Shown here: positions 7,790-17,001 of the stretch, in pieces | How the letters are laid out: the number at the start of each line of letters is the position of its first letter | Position numbering within the stretch: position 1 is the first letter of the stretch | From: an uncultured Rhodocyclaceae bacterium | GTDB taxonomy: Bacteria; Pseudomonadota; Gammaproteobacteria; Burkholderiales; Rhodocyclaceae | Length of the DNA stretch: 49,278 nt | Reading direction: 5' to 3' | Assembly: GCA_934271525.1 (NCBI GenBank) | Contig: CAKQRL010000015.1 | Span: forward strand, 1 to 49,278 | Notes under the pieces: model-generated | Told to the model about the DNA's origin: nothing | The model's input: the letters and a program-made list of their open reading frames with translations, nothing else | Databases searched by the model: none | Made by a program: the position numbers and the translations under genes

Positions 7790-8992
7790 TTAAATTTCAA
7801 AAAAGAAATCGCGCAAAGCATCTTTAATGCGCGCAATGGCAGCGGATTTGTAAGGAAAACGCAAGGGGTCGTCCATATCATGCACCACCGAAATGTGGTC
7901 AAATTCAAAAATCAACAAGTCGCCATTGGGCATTTGGGCGCAATCCACGCAAAAATAATCCAAACCAATGCGCTGGCGAAAAGCCGCCCAAACCGACTCG
8001 TGTTTTTTTGCAAATTCGCTGAAATTTTCCATCCAAGCGCGTTCTTCCAAGCGCCATTCAGGTTCGTTTTCCATGTGAGAAGACAAATAATGAATCATCC
8101 AATTTTTGGAAATCGCCATATGGCACGGGTAAGGCACGCCGTCTATTAGCGCCAAACGCATTTTGCGGTATAAGCCATCCTTGGCGTGGTAATCCACAAA
8201 ATTGGACAAAAAATAGGCTTTAAAATCAATGCGATTGAGATAATCCGCCAAAGCCGCTGCATCGCTGATTTTTTCCAAATTTTTGCCGCCTTGGGAATAA
8301 ATTGGGCGAATAATCAACGGAAAAGCAAGATTTTCAGGCAATGCCTTTTCACCAAAAGCCATTTTTGCCACATCTTCGCGCGGTAACAAAAATTGCAAAG
8401 ACATTGTGGCGCCCGGAGCATCGTGCATGAGTTGGCTAGCCATATCGCGCCGAGTTTTTAAAACGCTTTCAATTTTGTTGACCACAGGGCGCGGTGAACT
8501 TTCCAAAACGCTAGCCAAATCCTTTTGCCAACGCTCGCGCGCGGGGTCATCTCCAAAAGCAACCATCACCAAATCGTGTTTGGGCAAAGAATCCCATTGA
8601 ATACAAGCAGGTTGGGCGGGGTCTAAAAAATAATAAAGCAATTCAATATCATCAAATTCCAAAAGGCAATCAAGCGGCGTATTCACCGACAAAGCGCCCG
8701 GAACCATCAACAACAAAACGCGCATACTAACGGGCGACTTTGCCGCAGGGCGCACAAAAAGTTTGGATAACGATAAAGCCGTTTGCCTTGCCGCTTGGGC
8801 ATTTTGCCCCACGCATTCCAAAGCCACTGCCAAGTTCATCCAAGCATTGGCGCTGTTTTGATTTTCCGCCGCTTCTACCCAAAGCGCTTGCGCCAAAGGC
8901 ATTAAATTTTCGCCCGCTAAACTGCGGCGCAAAAAAGGCGCCAAACCCAAAAAGGGCGTGGGTTCATCAATTTGTTTTTCTGTATCCATCAT
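7790..8992 (-). CDS. TPR / ATP-grasp-like protein of unknown function
   Basis: 400 residues, not confidently named. The N-terminal region (about 25-80) has TPR-like helices (ALWVEAAENQNSANAWMNLA, ECVGQNAQAARQ). A middle segment (RVLLLMVPGALSVNTPLD, about 108-125) looks like a Rossmann-type pre-ATP-grasp strand. The C-terminal half has an ATP-grasp-like layout: NKIESVLKTRRDMASQLM, FPLIIRPIYSQGGKNLEKI (nucleotide-binding strand and loop) and a late acidic block DLLIFEFDHISVVHDMDD that could bind metal. A RimK-type peptide or amide ligase is the best structural guess; the substrate is unknown. The start is ATG 8992, with AAAAGG about 8 bp upstream. It lies between ubiE and serC, 2 bp from serC. 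Confidence 0.55.
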   Translation of the reverse strand: MMDTEKQIDEPTPFLGLAPFLRRSLAGENLMPLAQALWVEAAENQNSANAWMNLAVALECVGQNAQAARQTALSLSKLFVRPAAKSPVSMRVLLLMVPGALSVNTPLDCLLEFDDIELLYYFLDPAQPACIQWDSLPKHDLVMVAFGDDPARERWQKDLASVLESSPRPVVNKIESVLKTRRDMASQLMHDAPGATMSLQFLLPREDVAKMAFGEKALPENLAFPLIIRPIYSQGGKNLEKISDAAALADYLNRIDFKAYFLSNFVDYHAKDGLYRKMRLALIDGVPYPCHMAISKNWMIHYLSSHMENEPEWRLEERAWMENFSEFAKKHESVWAAFRQRIGLDYFCVDCAQMPNGDLLIFEFDHISVVHDMDDPLRFPYKSAAIARIKDALRDFFFEI

Positions 8993-9018
8993 CGTTTGCC
9001 TTTTTGAAAAAAATTTTG

Positions 9019-9031
9019 CGTTGACCGTGGA
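9019..9031 (-). repeat. Single repeat core between the TPR/ATP-grasp gene and ubiE
   Basis: The plus strand reads CGTTGACCGTGGA, preceded by TTTTTGAAAAAAATTTT, i.e. a complete half-unit. It lies in the 45-bp gap between two minus-strand genes. Confidence 0.88.
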
Positions 9032-9037
9032 AAATCA

Positions 9038-9766
9038 TCATTTTATGCCAATGTGCAACGCCACCACGCCAAAGGTCATATTGTGGTAAGAAACGCTAGA
9101 AAACCCTGCCGATTCCATCATCGTTTTCAAACTTTCTTGGTCGGGATGCATGCGAATGGATTCAGACAAATACTGGTAACTTTCAAAATCATTAGCCACC
9201 AGTTTGCCAATTTTGGGGATGATTTTAAAAGAATAAAAATCATAAAAAGGCGCCAATGCAGGCGTGATTTTGGAAAATTCCAAAACAAGCAAGCGCCCAC
9301 CCGTTTTTAAAACGCGGTGCATTTCTTTTAAAGCCACTTCCTTGTGCGTCATATTGCGCAGTCCAAAACTCACCGTGACGCAATCAAAATAATCGCTTAA
9401 AAAAGGCAGATTTTCCGCATCGCATTGCGCGGTTGGCAACACAATGCCTTCGTTCAACAAGCGGTCGCGCCCGCGCTGCAACATTTCAAAGTTGATGTCG
9501 GTGAGCCACACTTCCCCCGAATCGCCTGCTTTTTTGAAAAATGCGCGCGCCAAATCGCCCGTGCCGCCAGCCACATCCAACACCTTTTCGCCCGCTTGCA
9601 CATTGGCGTGACGAATGGTTTGCATTTTCCACAAGCGGTGAATGCCGCCGCTCATCAAGTCGTTCATCAAATCGTAGCGGTCGGCAACCGAATCAAACAC
9701 CGCTGCCACACGTTTTTCTTTTTCCGCTTCGGGAATATTTTGAAAACCAAAATGCGTATTTGCCAT
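9038..9766 (-). CDS. ubiE: Ubiquinone/menaquinone biosynthesis C-methyltransferase
   Basis: SAM-dependent C-methylation step of quinone biosynthesis; 242 residues. Diagnostic blocks are FDSVADRYDLMNDLMSGGIHRLWK (N-terminus), the SAM motif VLDVAGGTGDLA, YFDCVTVSFGLRNMTHKEVALKEMHRVLKTGGRLLVLEFSK, and the C-terminal MTFGVVALHIG. The ATG at 9766 is 2 bp from the stop of the upstream HIT gene. Quinone methylation supplies the respiratory chain whose cbb3 oxidase lies further along the window. Confidence 0.96.
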   Translation of the reverse strand: MANTHFGFQNIPEAEKEKRVAAVFDSVADRYDLMNDLMSGGIHRLWKMQTIRHANVQAGEKVLDVAGGTGDLARAFFKKAGDSGEVWLTDINFEMLQRGRDRLLNEGIVLPTAQCDAENLPFLSDYFDCVTVSFGLRNMTHKEVALKEMHRVLKTGGRLLVLEFSKITPALAPFYDFYSFKIIPKIGKLVANDFESYQYLSESIRMHPDQESLKTMMESAGFSSVSYHNMTFGVVALHIGIK

Positions 9767-9768
9767 TG

Positions 9769-10182
9769 TTAGTCGTTTAAAAGTTTATAAAGTGCGCATT
9801 GTAGCGCCGTGCGGTCAACTTTTGCGGCTTTTGGCATTAAGGGCTCTCGCCTTGGCTTAGCCCAAATGGAATCAGGAAAATGCGCATCGTTTTCAAAACG
9901 CGCGATGATATGCCAATGCAAATGCGGCACCACATTGCCCAAACTTGCCAAGTTGATTTTGTCGGCTTTTAAAAATTGGCGCAAAACAACTTCACATGCA
10001 AAAACCATTTGCATCAAAGCATTGCGCTCTTCAACTTCCAAATCCGTCATTTCTTTGACGTGCTTTTTGGCAACAACGCGCAAAATGGGATAAGCATTTT
10101 CCACAACAAAAAGAATGCGCGCGTGTTGATTGTCAACAATCACGTTTTCTAAATCTTTTGCGCAAAGTGGACAATTGTTCAT
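9769..10182 (-). CDS. HIT-family nucleotide hydrolase/transferase
   Basis: Small histidine-triad protein, about 137 residues from ATG 10182 (MNNCPLCAKDLENV). The active-site triad is in VVPHLHWHIIARF. The Cys-x-x-Cys at the N-terminus (CPLC) suggests a zinc site as in several HIT branches. The reading frame continues upstream of this Met through the repeat, but the segment there is repeat-derived and is not counted. The natural substrate is not predictable from sequence. It is 2 bp upstream of ubiE. Confidence 0.9.
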   Translation of the reverse strand: MNNCPLCAKDLENVIVDNQHARILFVVENAYPILRVVAKKHVKEMTDLEVEERNALMQMVFACEVVLRQFLKADKINLASLGNVVPHLHWHIIARFENDAHFPDSIWAKPRREPLMPKAAKVDRTALQCALYKLLND

Positions 10183-10198
10183 TTTCAAAAAAAATGTT

Positions 10199-10211
10199 GG
10201 TTGACCGTGGA
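10199..10211 (-). repeat. Single repeat core upstream of the HIT gene
   Basis: The plus strand reads GGTTGACCGTGGA, preceded by TTTTCAAAAAAAA. It is a half-unit in the 40-bp gap between the DUF3683 gene stop and the HIT start. Confidence 0.88.
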
Positions 10212-10222
10212 AAAACGCAAAA

Positions 10223-13200
10223 TCAAAGCAAAACCTGCTCAATGCCGCCGTTTTTGGCAGAAATAATGTAATCGTTTAACCACGTTTTGCCCAAATAATG
10301 GCGTGCGAGTTCCACAACAATATAATCCACCGAAGTATTGGCATCATTTTCAAAACGCGACAAACCTTGGGTGCAAGCTGGGCAAGAAGTTAAAATTTTC
10401 ACATCACCTTGAAAACCATCCGCACGCAAATTGGCTGCCACTTTTTTGATTTCTTCTTCTTTTCTAAATTTAACTTGCGTGGCAATATCCGGGCGCGAAT
10501 AAGCAAAGGAACCCGCATCGCCGCAGCAGCGATCACAAAGCGGCACCGTTTGTGCCAATAGCTTTTCAGCCACTTTTAAAGGCGCGTGGATTTTCATCGG
10601 CGAATGGCAAGGGTCGTGATACATATAACGGGTTGCCGAATCGGCAGTTTCCAAAGACACGCCCTTTTCCATCAAATATTCGTGTATATCCATCAAGCGC
10701 GAGCCCGGGAAAATCGCTTCAAAATGGTATTTTTCCAACTGGTCCAAACACGTGCCGCAAGACACCAACACGGTTTTAATCTGCAAATAATTCAACGTAT
10801 TTGCCACGCGGTGAAACAACACGCGGTTGCGCACCGTCATCGCATCGCCTGTTTCCTCATCGCCAGTAGAAATTTGCGGAAAACCGCAACACAAATAGCC
10901 GGGCGGCAAAACCGTGGTTACGCCCAAGTGGTAGAGCATTGCCTGCGTTGCCAAACCCACTTGCGAAAACAAACGCTCCGAGCCACAACCCGGAAAATAA
11001 AACACCGCTTCGGAATCCTCGGTTTTAACCGATGGATTTTTGATAACGGGAATAATCTTGTTGTCTTCAATGCCCAAAAGCGTTCGCGACATTTTGGATG
11101 GCAAATTGCCGGGCATTGGGCGGTTCATAAAATGAATCACTTGCGTTTTCACGTTTGGTGCACCAAGGCTTTTTCCCGGGTGTTGGCGCGTTTTTTTAAT
11201 CCACGGAATTTGGCGCATTAAGCGGTAAAAAAGACGTTGCGCTTTGAAGCCATAAGTCATCATTATGGAACGCATCAGCTTGATTTTGGCTGGTTCGGTT
11301 TGCGACAAATACGCCATTGCCACAGCGGTGCCCGGACTAAAACGTTTTTGCCCGATTTTGCGCAGTAAATTTCTCATCGCAACCGTCACACGCCCAAAAT
11401 CAATATCAACCGGACACGGCTTAAAACAACGGTGGCAAACCGTGCAGTGGTCTGCCACATCGTTGAATTCCTTGTAATGCAAAGTGGAAACACCGCGCCG
11501 CGTTTGCTCTTCATACAAAAAGGCTTCAATGAGCAAAGAGGTTGCCAAAATTTTGTTGCGCGGGGAATAAAGCAAATCAGCGCGCGGCACGTGCGTGGAA
11601 CAAACGGGTTTGCATTTACCGCATCTCAGGCAATTTTTAATCATCTGCGTGATGCTAGAAACCTCGGAATATTCCAAAATTAACGATTCAGAAGTTAGCA
11701 AATGAAAAGACGGCGTATAAGCGTGGCGCAAATCTGCGCCTGCCATCAACTTGCCGCGGTTAAAATAACCGTTCGGGTCAATTTTTTCTTTATAAGCGCG
11801 AAAAGCCGCCAATTCTTCATCGCTCAAATATTCCAATTTGGTTAGCCCAATGCCGTGTTCGCCGGAAATCACGCCGCCCAAAGATTTTGCAAGCGCCATA
11901 ATTCTTGAAACCACGGCGTTTGCCGTTGCCAACATTTGTGCATCATCGGAATTCACGGGAATATTCGTGTGGACGTTGCCATCGCCGGCGTGCATGTGCA
12001 ACGCCACAAAAACGCGCGCGCGCAAAACCTTTTTGTGAATTTCTTCTAAAACAGCGCGAATATGCGCAAATGCCTTGCCATCAAAGCGTTGAAAGAGCGA
12101 TTCTTTGATTTCGCGCTTCCAAGATACCACAATGCAATGGTCTTTTAAGCGCGAAAACACCGTGCCGCGCACGCTTTGAAAATTTTCCACGGTAAACCCG
12201 AATTTTTTTTGAAAAATCTCGGCGGCTTCACCCATCGGCATATCCAAGTTTTCCAACAAAAAACGCCAACGTGCTTCAACCTTTTCCACAATTTCCACAG
12301 CGTGCGCGCGCAATTCTGGCAAAATTTCAGTAACCAAATTAGCAGGCGTATGCCGCGCCCATTCGTTTTGGAAAAAATCTTTTAAAGCACTGCAAAGCGC
12401 CAACTTGTTTTGTAGCGACAATTCAATGTTAATGCGCTCAATACCATCGCAATAATCACCCATTTTGGGCAAAGGAATCACCACGTCTTCGTTGATTTTA
12501 AACGCATTGGTGTGGTGCGAAATAGCGGCTGTGTTGGCGCGTTCTGCCCAAAATTGGCGGCGCATCGCAGAATCTACCGCAATAAAACCTTCCGATTGCC
12601 GCGCTTGGCACATTTTCACCACTTCGGCAGCCGCGGTCGACACCGCTTGTTCATCAAAACCAACCAAATCGCCAATTAAAACCATTTTTGGGCGATCCAA
12701 ACGATGTGCTTTGGTAGTGTAACCAACCGCCTTCAAATAGCGAAAATCCAAATGTTCCAAACCTGCCAACTGCACGCCGTTTTGTAAACCCAAACCGCCC
12801 GGTTTGAAGTAATCCGTAATTTCCACAATCGCAGGCACGGCGCGGGCAACCTCGCCAAAAAATTCCAAACAAACCGTATAAGTAACAGGCGGCATTTGGT
12901 GCAAAATCCAGCGGGCGGCAACAATAATGCCATCGCAACCTTCTTTTTGCACGCCCGGAATGCCGCCCAAAAATTTGTCGGTTACATCTTTGCCCAAGCC
13001 GATTTTTCTACATTGCGCCCCGGGCATTTCCAAAATTTCTTCGCTCAATAATTTTTTATGCTTGGCATCAAATTTTTGAATTTGGAACTGCACCGTTTCT
13101 TGCTCGTGGATTTTGCCCAAATTGTGATTCAAACGCGTTACTTCCACCCAATTGCCTTGTGGATTAACCATTTTCCACCACAACAAATTGTCCAGCGCCG

Positions 13201-14086
13201 TGCCCCACAAAAGCGCCTTTTTGCCGCCGGCGTTCATTGCAATGTTGCCGCCCACGCAAGAAGCCGAAGCCGAAGTTGGATCCACCGCAAACACCCAACC
13301 CGCTTTTTCTGCCGCGGCTGCCACTTGGTTGGTAACAACGCCCGCGCCCGTGCGAATGGTTGCCGTTTTAAGCGATGAACCCGGCAGTGCCATTTCTTCA
13401 ACTTGGCTCAAATTCAACAATTTTTCGGTGTTGATAACCACGGATTTTGCATCCAACGGAATTGCCCCGCCCGTGTAGCCCGTGCCGCCGCCGCGCGGAA
13501 TAATCGTCAAACCTGCCGCAATGGCGGCTTGAACCAATGGGGCGATTTCTTCTTCGCTATCTGGCGTTAAAACCACAAAGGGATATTCCACGCGCCAGTC
13601 GGTGGCGTCAGTTACGTGGGAAACCCTTGATAAACCATCAAAAGCAATGTTATCGGCTCGGGTGTGTTTGGCAAACAAATGCAAGGCGCGCGCACGCAAT
13701 TTTTGGGTTTCTTTAAACCACGCGGCAAAATCATCCACGGCTTTTTGCGCGGCTTCAATCAACACCAACACTTTTTGAGAACGCTCCAAACTTGCGGGTT
13801 CGGCGGCAATGCGGCGCTTATTCATTTCATGCAAGCGGTGGCGCAAAGCTTCAATTAAAGCCGCGCGGCGTTTCGGGTTGGTTAGCAAATCGTCTTCAAT
13901 GTAAGGATTGCGGCGCACCACCCAAATATCGCCCAAAACTTCATAGAGCATTTGCGCAGAACGGCCAGTCACGCGCTGCACGCGCAATTCGTCCAAAAGT
14001 GCGCAAATTGGCTCACCCAAAAGCCTTGTTACAATTTCGCGGTCGGACAAAGAAGTATAGTTGTAAGGGATTTCGCGCAAATTCAT
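10223..14086 (-). CDS. DUF3683-type FAD-linked oxidase / Fe-S oxidoreductase
   Basis: A 1287-residue fusion of the D-lactate/glycolate dehydrogenase type, large but normal for this betaproteobacterial family. Order: an N-terminal DUF3683-like region (about 1-150); an FAD-binding PCMH domain (PFVVLTPDSEEEI, IIPRGGGTGYTGGAIP); an FAD oxidase C domain (FVALHMHAGDGNVHTNIPVN, GVISGEHGIGLTK); two 4Fe-4S motifs (CLRCGKCKPVC and CTVCHRCFKPCP); and two cysteine-rich CCG domains (FPGCGSERL, LCCGFPQ, SCGTCLDQL, then DPCHSP, CCGDAGSF, TSCPACTQG). It probably feeds electrons from a 2-hydroxy acid to quinone or a carrier. The start is taken at ATG 14086; a TTG three codons earlier is possible. A repeat core in frame gives FTVENFQ in the FAD oxidase C region. 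Confidence 0.88.
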   Translation of the reverse strand: MNLREIPYNYTSLSDREIVTRLLGEPICALLDELRVQRVTGRSAQMLYEVLGDIWVVRRNPYIEDDLLTNPKRRAALIEALRHRLHEMNKRRIAAEPASLERSQKVLVLIEAAQKAVDDFAAWFKETQKLRARALHLFAKHTRADNIAFDGLSRVSHVTDATDWRVEYPFVVLTPDSEEEIAPLVQAAIAAGLTIIPRGGGTGYTGGAIPLDAKSVVINTEKLLNLSQVEEMALPGSSLKTATIRTGAGVVTNQVAAAAEKAGWVFAVDPTSASASCVGGNIAMNAGGKKALLWGTALDNLLWWKMVNPQGNWVEVTRLNHNLGKIHEQETVQFQIQKFDAKHKKLLSEEILEMPGAQCRKIGLGKDVTDKFLGGIPGVQKEGCDGIIVAARWILHQMPPVTYTVCLEFFGEVARAVPAIVEITDYFKPGGLGLQNGVQLAGLEHLDFRYLKAVGYTTKAHRLDRPKMVLIGDLVGFDEQAVSTAAAEVVKMCQARQSEGFIAVDSAMRRQFWAERANTAAISHHTNAFKINEDVVIPLPKMGDYCDGIERINIELSLQNKLALCSALKDFFQNEWARHTPANLVTEILPELRAHAVEIVEKVEARWRFLLENLDMPMGEAAEIFQKKFGFTVENFQSVRGTVFSRLKDHCIVVSWKREIKESLFQRFDGKAFAHIRAVLEEIHKKVLRARVFVALHMHAGDGNVHTNIPVNSDDAQMLATANAVVSRIMALAKSLGGVISGEHGIGLTKLEYLSDEELAAFRAYKEKIDPNGYFNRGKLMAGADLRHAYTPSFHLLTSESLILEYSEVSSITQMIKNCLRCGKCKPVCSTHVPRADLLYSPRNKILATSLLIEAFLYEEQTRRGVSTLHYKEFNDVADHCTVCHRCFKPCPVDIDFGRVTVAMRNLLRKIGQKRFSPGTAVAMAYLSQTEPAKIKLMRSIMMTYGFKAQRLFYRLMRQIPWIKKTRQHPGKSLGAPNVKTQVIHFMNRPMPGNLPSKMSRTLLGIEDNKIIPVIKNPSVKTEDSEAVFYFPGCGSERLFSQVGLATQAMLYHLGVTTVLPPGYLCCGFPQISTGDEETGDAMTVRNRVLFHRVANTLNYLQIKTVLVSCGTCLDQLEKYHFEAIFPGSRLMDIHEYLMEKGVSLETADSATRYMYHDPCHSPMKIHAPLKVAEKLLAQTVPLCDRCCGDAGSFAYSRPDIATQVKFRKEEEIKKVAANLRADGFQGDVKILTSCPACTQGLSRFENDANTSVDYIVVELARHYLGKTWLNDYIISAKNGGIEQVLL
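12186..12198 (+). repeat. Intragenic repeat core in the DUF3683 gene
   Basis: TCCACGGTAAACC followed by CGAATTTTTTTTGAAAAA, a textbook half-unit inside a long conserved gene. On the gene strand it is read as FGFTVENFQ. Confidence 0.92.
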
Positions 14087-14159
14087 GCCATTCAAAAGGC
14101 TGTTTTAAAGCCCGCCATTTTACAAGGTTTACCACGTTTTTTTGCAGATTCGGTAGTTT

Positions 14160-14172
14160 TCCACGGTGAACG
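14160..14172 (+). repeat. Single repeat core after the YidC-like/sulfatase gene
   Basis: TCCACGGTGAACG (G variant) followed by CTTTATTTTTTTGAAAAAAAA. It overlaps nothing coding and sits 3 bp beyond the end of the minus-strand gene ending at 14175. Confidence 0.85.
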
Positions 14173-14174
14173 CT

Positions 14175-16901
14175 TTATTTTTTTGAAAAAAAACTTTTGG
14201 GCATTTTGGTATAAGCGGCAGGGTCATACAAATTGCCCTTTATTTTATAAGCGTTTTCCACATTCCACCAATCCGCTTCTTGGTCGACCAGCGTTACATT
14301 CGGGCGCATCACAATAATTTCGCGATTTTTAGGATAATTTTTTAAAATATTCGGTGCAACATTTGGGCAACCGTTTTTTAAATTTTCACAAAAAATTGTG
14401 GCAATATCAAAATTTGCCATCAAGCGCGAATCGGTTTTCAATTCGCCCCGCGTATTAAAATCTTTCAATAAAAATAAAACATCTTGACCAAAAAACATCG
14501 GTTTCATTCTGGGCATCGTTTTAATACTATCTGTTCCTGCATGGTCGCTCACAATTAAAATTTGCGTGTTGTCATAAATATTGGATTCTTTTAATTGTTT
14601 CAAATAATCCGATAATAAAAATAAAGAACAAGCCTCGGTATCAAAATGTTGTTCTTTAAAATTTTCAGATTTTAAATTATGAAAAACACGCTCAACCACG
14701 GCAGGCGATTCAGGTGGAATAAATAATTCCGGTTTTTTCCAAACACTGCCTGTTTTTAAATAATTGCATTTGCCACCTTCTGCGGAAATACCAAAAGGAA
14801 AATGTGTGATAAAAGAATGAATAAATTTAAAAGTTGGTTTATCCGATTGCGTGTTGATATTTTTTGAAAAAGTATAATAAGGCGCCACGTTTTCAATGAC
14901 ACTATTTTTATCAAATGCCCGAGATTCAAAAAACCAAGCGCCGCCATTATAAATGGCGTAGCGAATATCGCCATCGGGTGCAAATTTAAATAAACCAAAA
15001 GCTAAAAAGCGAGAGACATCATAAAAAATATTGGAATTATCCAAAATAATAGGATTTTTTTCTAAAAAATAATCGCGCAAAACACGAATATCATCCAACC
15101 AAAAAATATCCGAACGATTTAATTTTTGCTCTTTTTTAACGTCACCGCTGGCAATAAAACCCACATTAAAACCCGCGCGTGCAAAAGCATCGCCCGTGTT
15201 GTAAAAGGCGGTTGCGGCGGCTTTTTCGTGGTGGTCGCGGCGTTGGTTTTGGTTATAAATTGTAAAATATTCCCCGCCGATAATAGAAGGCAAGGTATAA
15301 CGCGTGGCAGAAGAACTCGCAATGGCATTGTTAAATAAAGTAAAACCATCCAAAGCAGATTTTAATTCAGGGAAAGTTTCTAACAAATAAGGAAAATGCG
15401 AGCCTGTAAACATATCCAAAATAATCACCACAATATTTTTATCGTTTTTAGAATAAGAAAACAATTCTTGCCCATAAGGTGCAGAAGTATTTTGATTGCC
15501 GTATTGGGAATAAAAAATTCGTTCCGCTTCAATTCTTGCGGTAGTGATATTAAAAGTGTGAATAGCAGAAACAATTAAAAATGTTAAAAGCGTGATTTGA
15601 AAAATTCTTTTGGCATAAGGCAAAAATAAATACAAAAACAATGCGGATAAAAACACCGTTAAAGAAAATATGGCGTGTTGCCATAAGCGTTTTTCTGGTG
15701 TGGAATAACTGCTTATTTGAAAAACAAAGCGATCCATTGTGCCATAGTCGCCTGTTAAAATAAATGTATTCACAATACCAACAAGCAAAACAACGCCTAA
15801 TAAAAAGGCAGCGGCGCTGTTGTATTTTTTTGGAAAAAAACCGAATAAATAAATAAAAAGAAAAGCTGCTAACAAAAATGCACCCAATAATGAAGCAAGG
15901 GTTGGCAGTGTGAAAAAAGCATAAAATTGCGCCATATCGCTTTGATACAAATTAAAAGGCGTGAAAACGCAAATTAAAAAAGCGGTATTCAAAATGGCAA
16001 GGTTTTTAAAATCTGCAAAATTTGAATGTTTTTTAAGCGTTAAAATCAAAAAACAGATAAAGAAAATAAAAGTGATGATTTTAAAAAACCAACCAACTGC
16101 ATTTAAAATATCGGTATTTTCATAATATTGCGTAATTGTCCAAAAAAACACCACGGCAGAAAAAAAGGCGAGTGCGCCAATGCCGTATTGCGCAATTTTT
16201 AAGGTGCGCGGCGCAATTGGCGTTCTTGCAGTTTTTGGCGATTCGGGCGATTTTGGCAATTCGGGCGTTTTGGATTTAAAAAGCGTGCGAATCAATGAAA
16301 ATGCCATATTGGTTGTCCAATACAAAACCAATGCGTGCGGCATTTCGTAGAGCAAAACCAAAAACAAAAAGGCGATGATGGCGCCTTGTAAGCGTGCGGC
16401 AGTTTCTTTGCTGGATAAAAAAACATTCAAAAGCGTAATTGCGGTCATTAAAATGGGCAAAATATGAATACCAAGCGATGAATTAATTGCCGAAAAGCTT
16501 GCAAAATCAGCGTTTGGCAAGGTATTGCCGTTTTGAATTACAAAATAAACACCCAAAAAAAACGGCACTTGAATGGCGAGTCCACTCAAAGATGAAAGCG
16601 CAAAAATCGGGTGGTAATGGTTTTGACGATAGAGAGTTTGGGTGAAAGCAAAGACTTTGGCTTTGGAATAAACCGTTTTCCAACGAGCAATGCGTTCATC
16701 AAATTTTGCTTGGCGTGCGGATTGAATTGCTGCTTTTTTATCCGACCATTTCAAGAGTTTGAGCAAAAACAAATTGATAAACAAACTCAACAGAATCACG
16801 CTTGCCGTGCCGTTTTTTGTGGCGGCAAAAATGCCGCTAAGCGCAAAGGATAGCAACTGCTCCAAGGGAAAGATGAAAACAAAATAGAAAAAATCCAACA
16901 T
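14175..16901 (-). CDS. YidC/Oxa1-like membrane domain fused to a sulfatase-type hydrolase/transferase
   Basis: 908 residues. Residues 1-210 look like the YidC/Oxa1 core: an early membrane hairpin, a charged cytoplasmic loop, VPFFLGVYFVI, HILPILMTAITLLNVFL and ALVLYWTTNMAFSLI. A Pro-rich linker (about 211-232, repeated SPESPKT-like units) leads to about six further membrane segments (about 240-455). The rest is an alkaline-phosphatase-superfamily domain: VVIILDMFTGSHF (metal Asp about 496), SSATRYTLPSIIGGE (catalytic Thr about 533), FIHSFITHFPF and ILIVSDHAGTDS. LTA-synthase and phosphoethanolamine-transferase-like enzymes share this layout, so an envelope-glycan modification role is likely. 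Base use is more A/T-rich than its neighbours, hinting at acquisition. Adjacent to ugd, which supports a surface-polysaccharide role. Confidence 0.75.
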   Translation of the reverse strand: MLDFFYFVFIFPLEQLLSFALSGIFAATKNGTASVILLSLFINLFLLKLLKWSDKKAAIQSARQAKFDERIARWKTVYSKAKVFAFTQTLYRQNHYHPIFALSSLSGLAIQVPFFLGVYFVIQNGNTLPNADFASFSAINSSLGIHILPILMTAITLLNVFLSSKETAARLQGAIIAFLFLVLLYEMPHALVLYWTTNMAFSLIRTLFKSKTPELPKSPESPKTARTPIAPRTLKIAQYGIGALAFFSAVVFFWTITQYYENTDILNAVGWFFKIITFIFFICFLILTLKKHSNFADFKNLAILNTAFLICVFTPFNLYQSDMAQFYAFFTLPTLASLLGAFLLAAFLFIYLFGFFPKKYNSAAAFLLGVVLLVGIVNTFILTGDYGTMDRFVFQISSYSTPEKRLWQHAIFSLTVFLSALFLYLFLPYAKRIFQITLLTFLIVSAIHTFNITTARIEAERIFYSQYGNQNTSAPYGQELFSYSKNDKNIVVIILDMFTGSHFPYLLETFPELKSALDGFTLFNNAIASSSATRYTLPSIIGGEYFTIYNQNQRRDHHEKAAATAFYNTGDAFARAGFNVGFIASGDVKKEQKLNRSDIFWLDDIRVLRDYFLEKNPIILDNSNIFYDVSRFLAFGLFKFAPDGDIRYAIYNGGAWFFESRAFDKNSVIENVAPYYTFSKNINTQSDKPTFKFIHSFITHFPFGISAEGGKCNYLKTGSVWKKPELFIPPESPAVVERVFHNLKSENFKEQHFDTEACSLFLLSDYLKQLKESNIYDNTQILIVSDHAGTDSIKTMPRMKPMFFGQDVLFLLKDFNTRGELKTDSRLMANFDIATIFCENLKNGCPNVAPNILKNYPKNREIIVMRPNVTLVDQEADWWNVENAYKIKGNLYDPAAYTKMPKSFFSKK

Positions 16902-16942
16902 GGCACAACTTCAAGATTAAAAAAACAAAAAGTTTGAAAAAA

Positions 16943-16993
16943 TCCACGGTAAACCGCTTATTTTTTTCAAAAAAAATTCACGTTTACCGTGGA
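16943..16993. repeat. 51-bp inverted repeat pair between ugd and the YidC-like/sulfatase gene
   Basis: TCCACGGTAAACC at 16943-16955 faces CGTTTACCGTGGA at 16981-16993, with a TTTTTTTCAAAAAAAA centre. It separates two minus-strand genes and probably ends the ugd transcript. Confidence 0.92.
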
Positions 16994-17001
16994 AAACGTT
17001 T

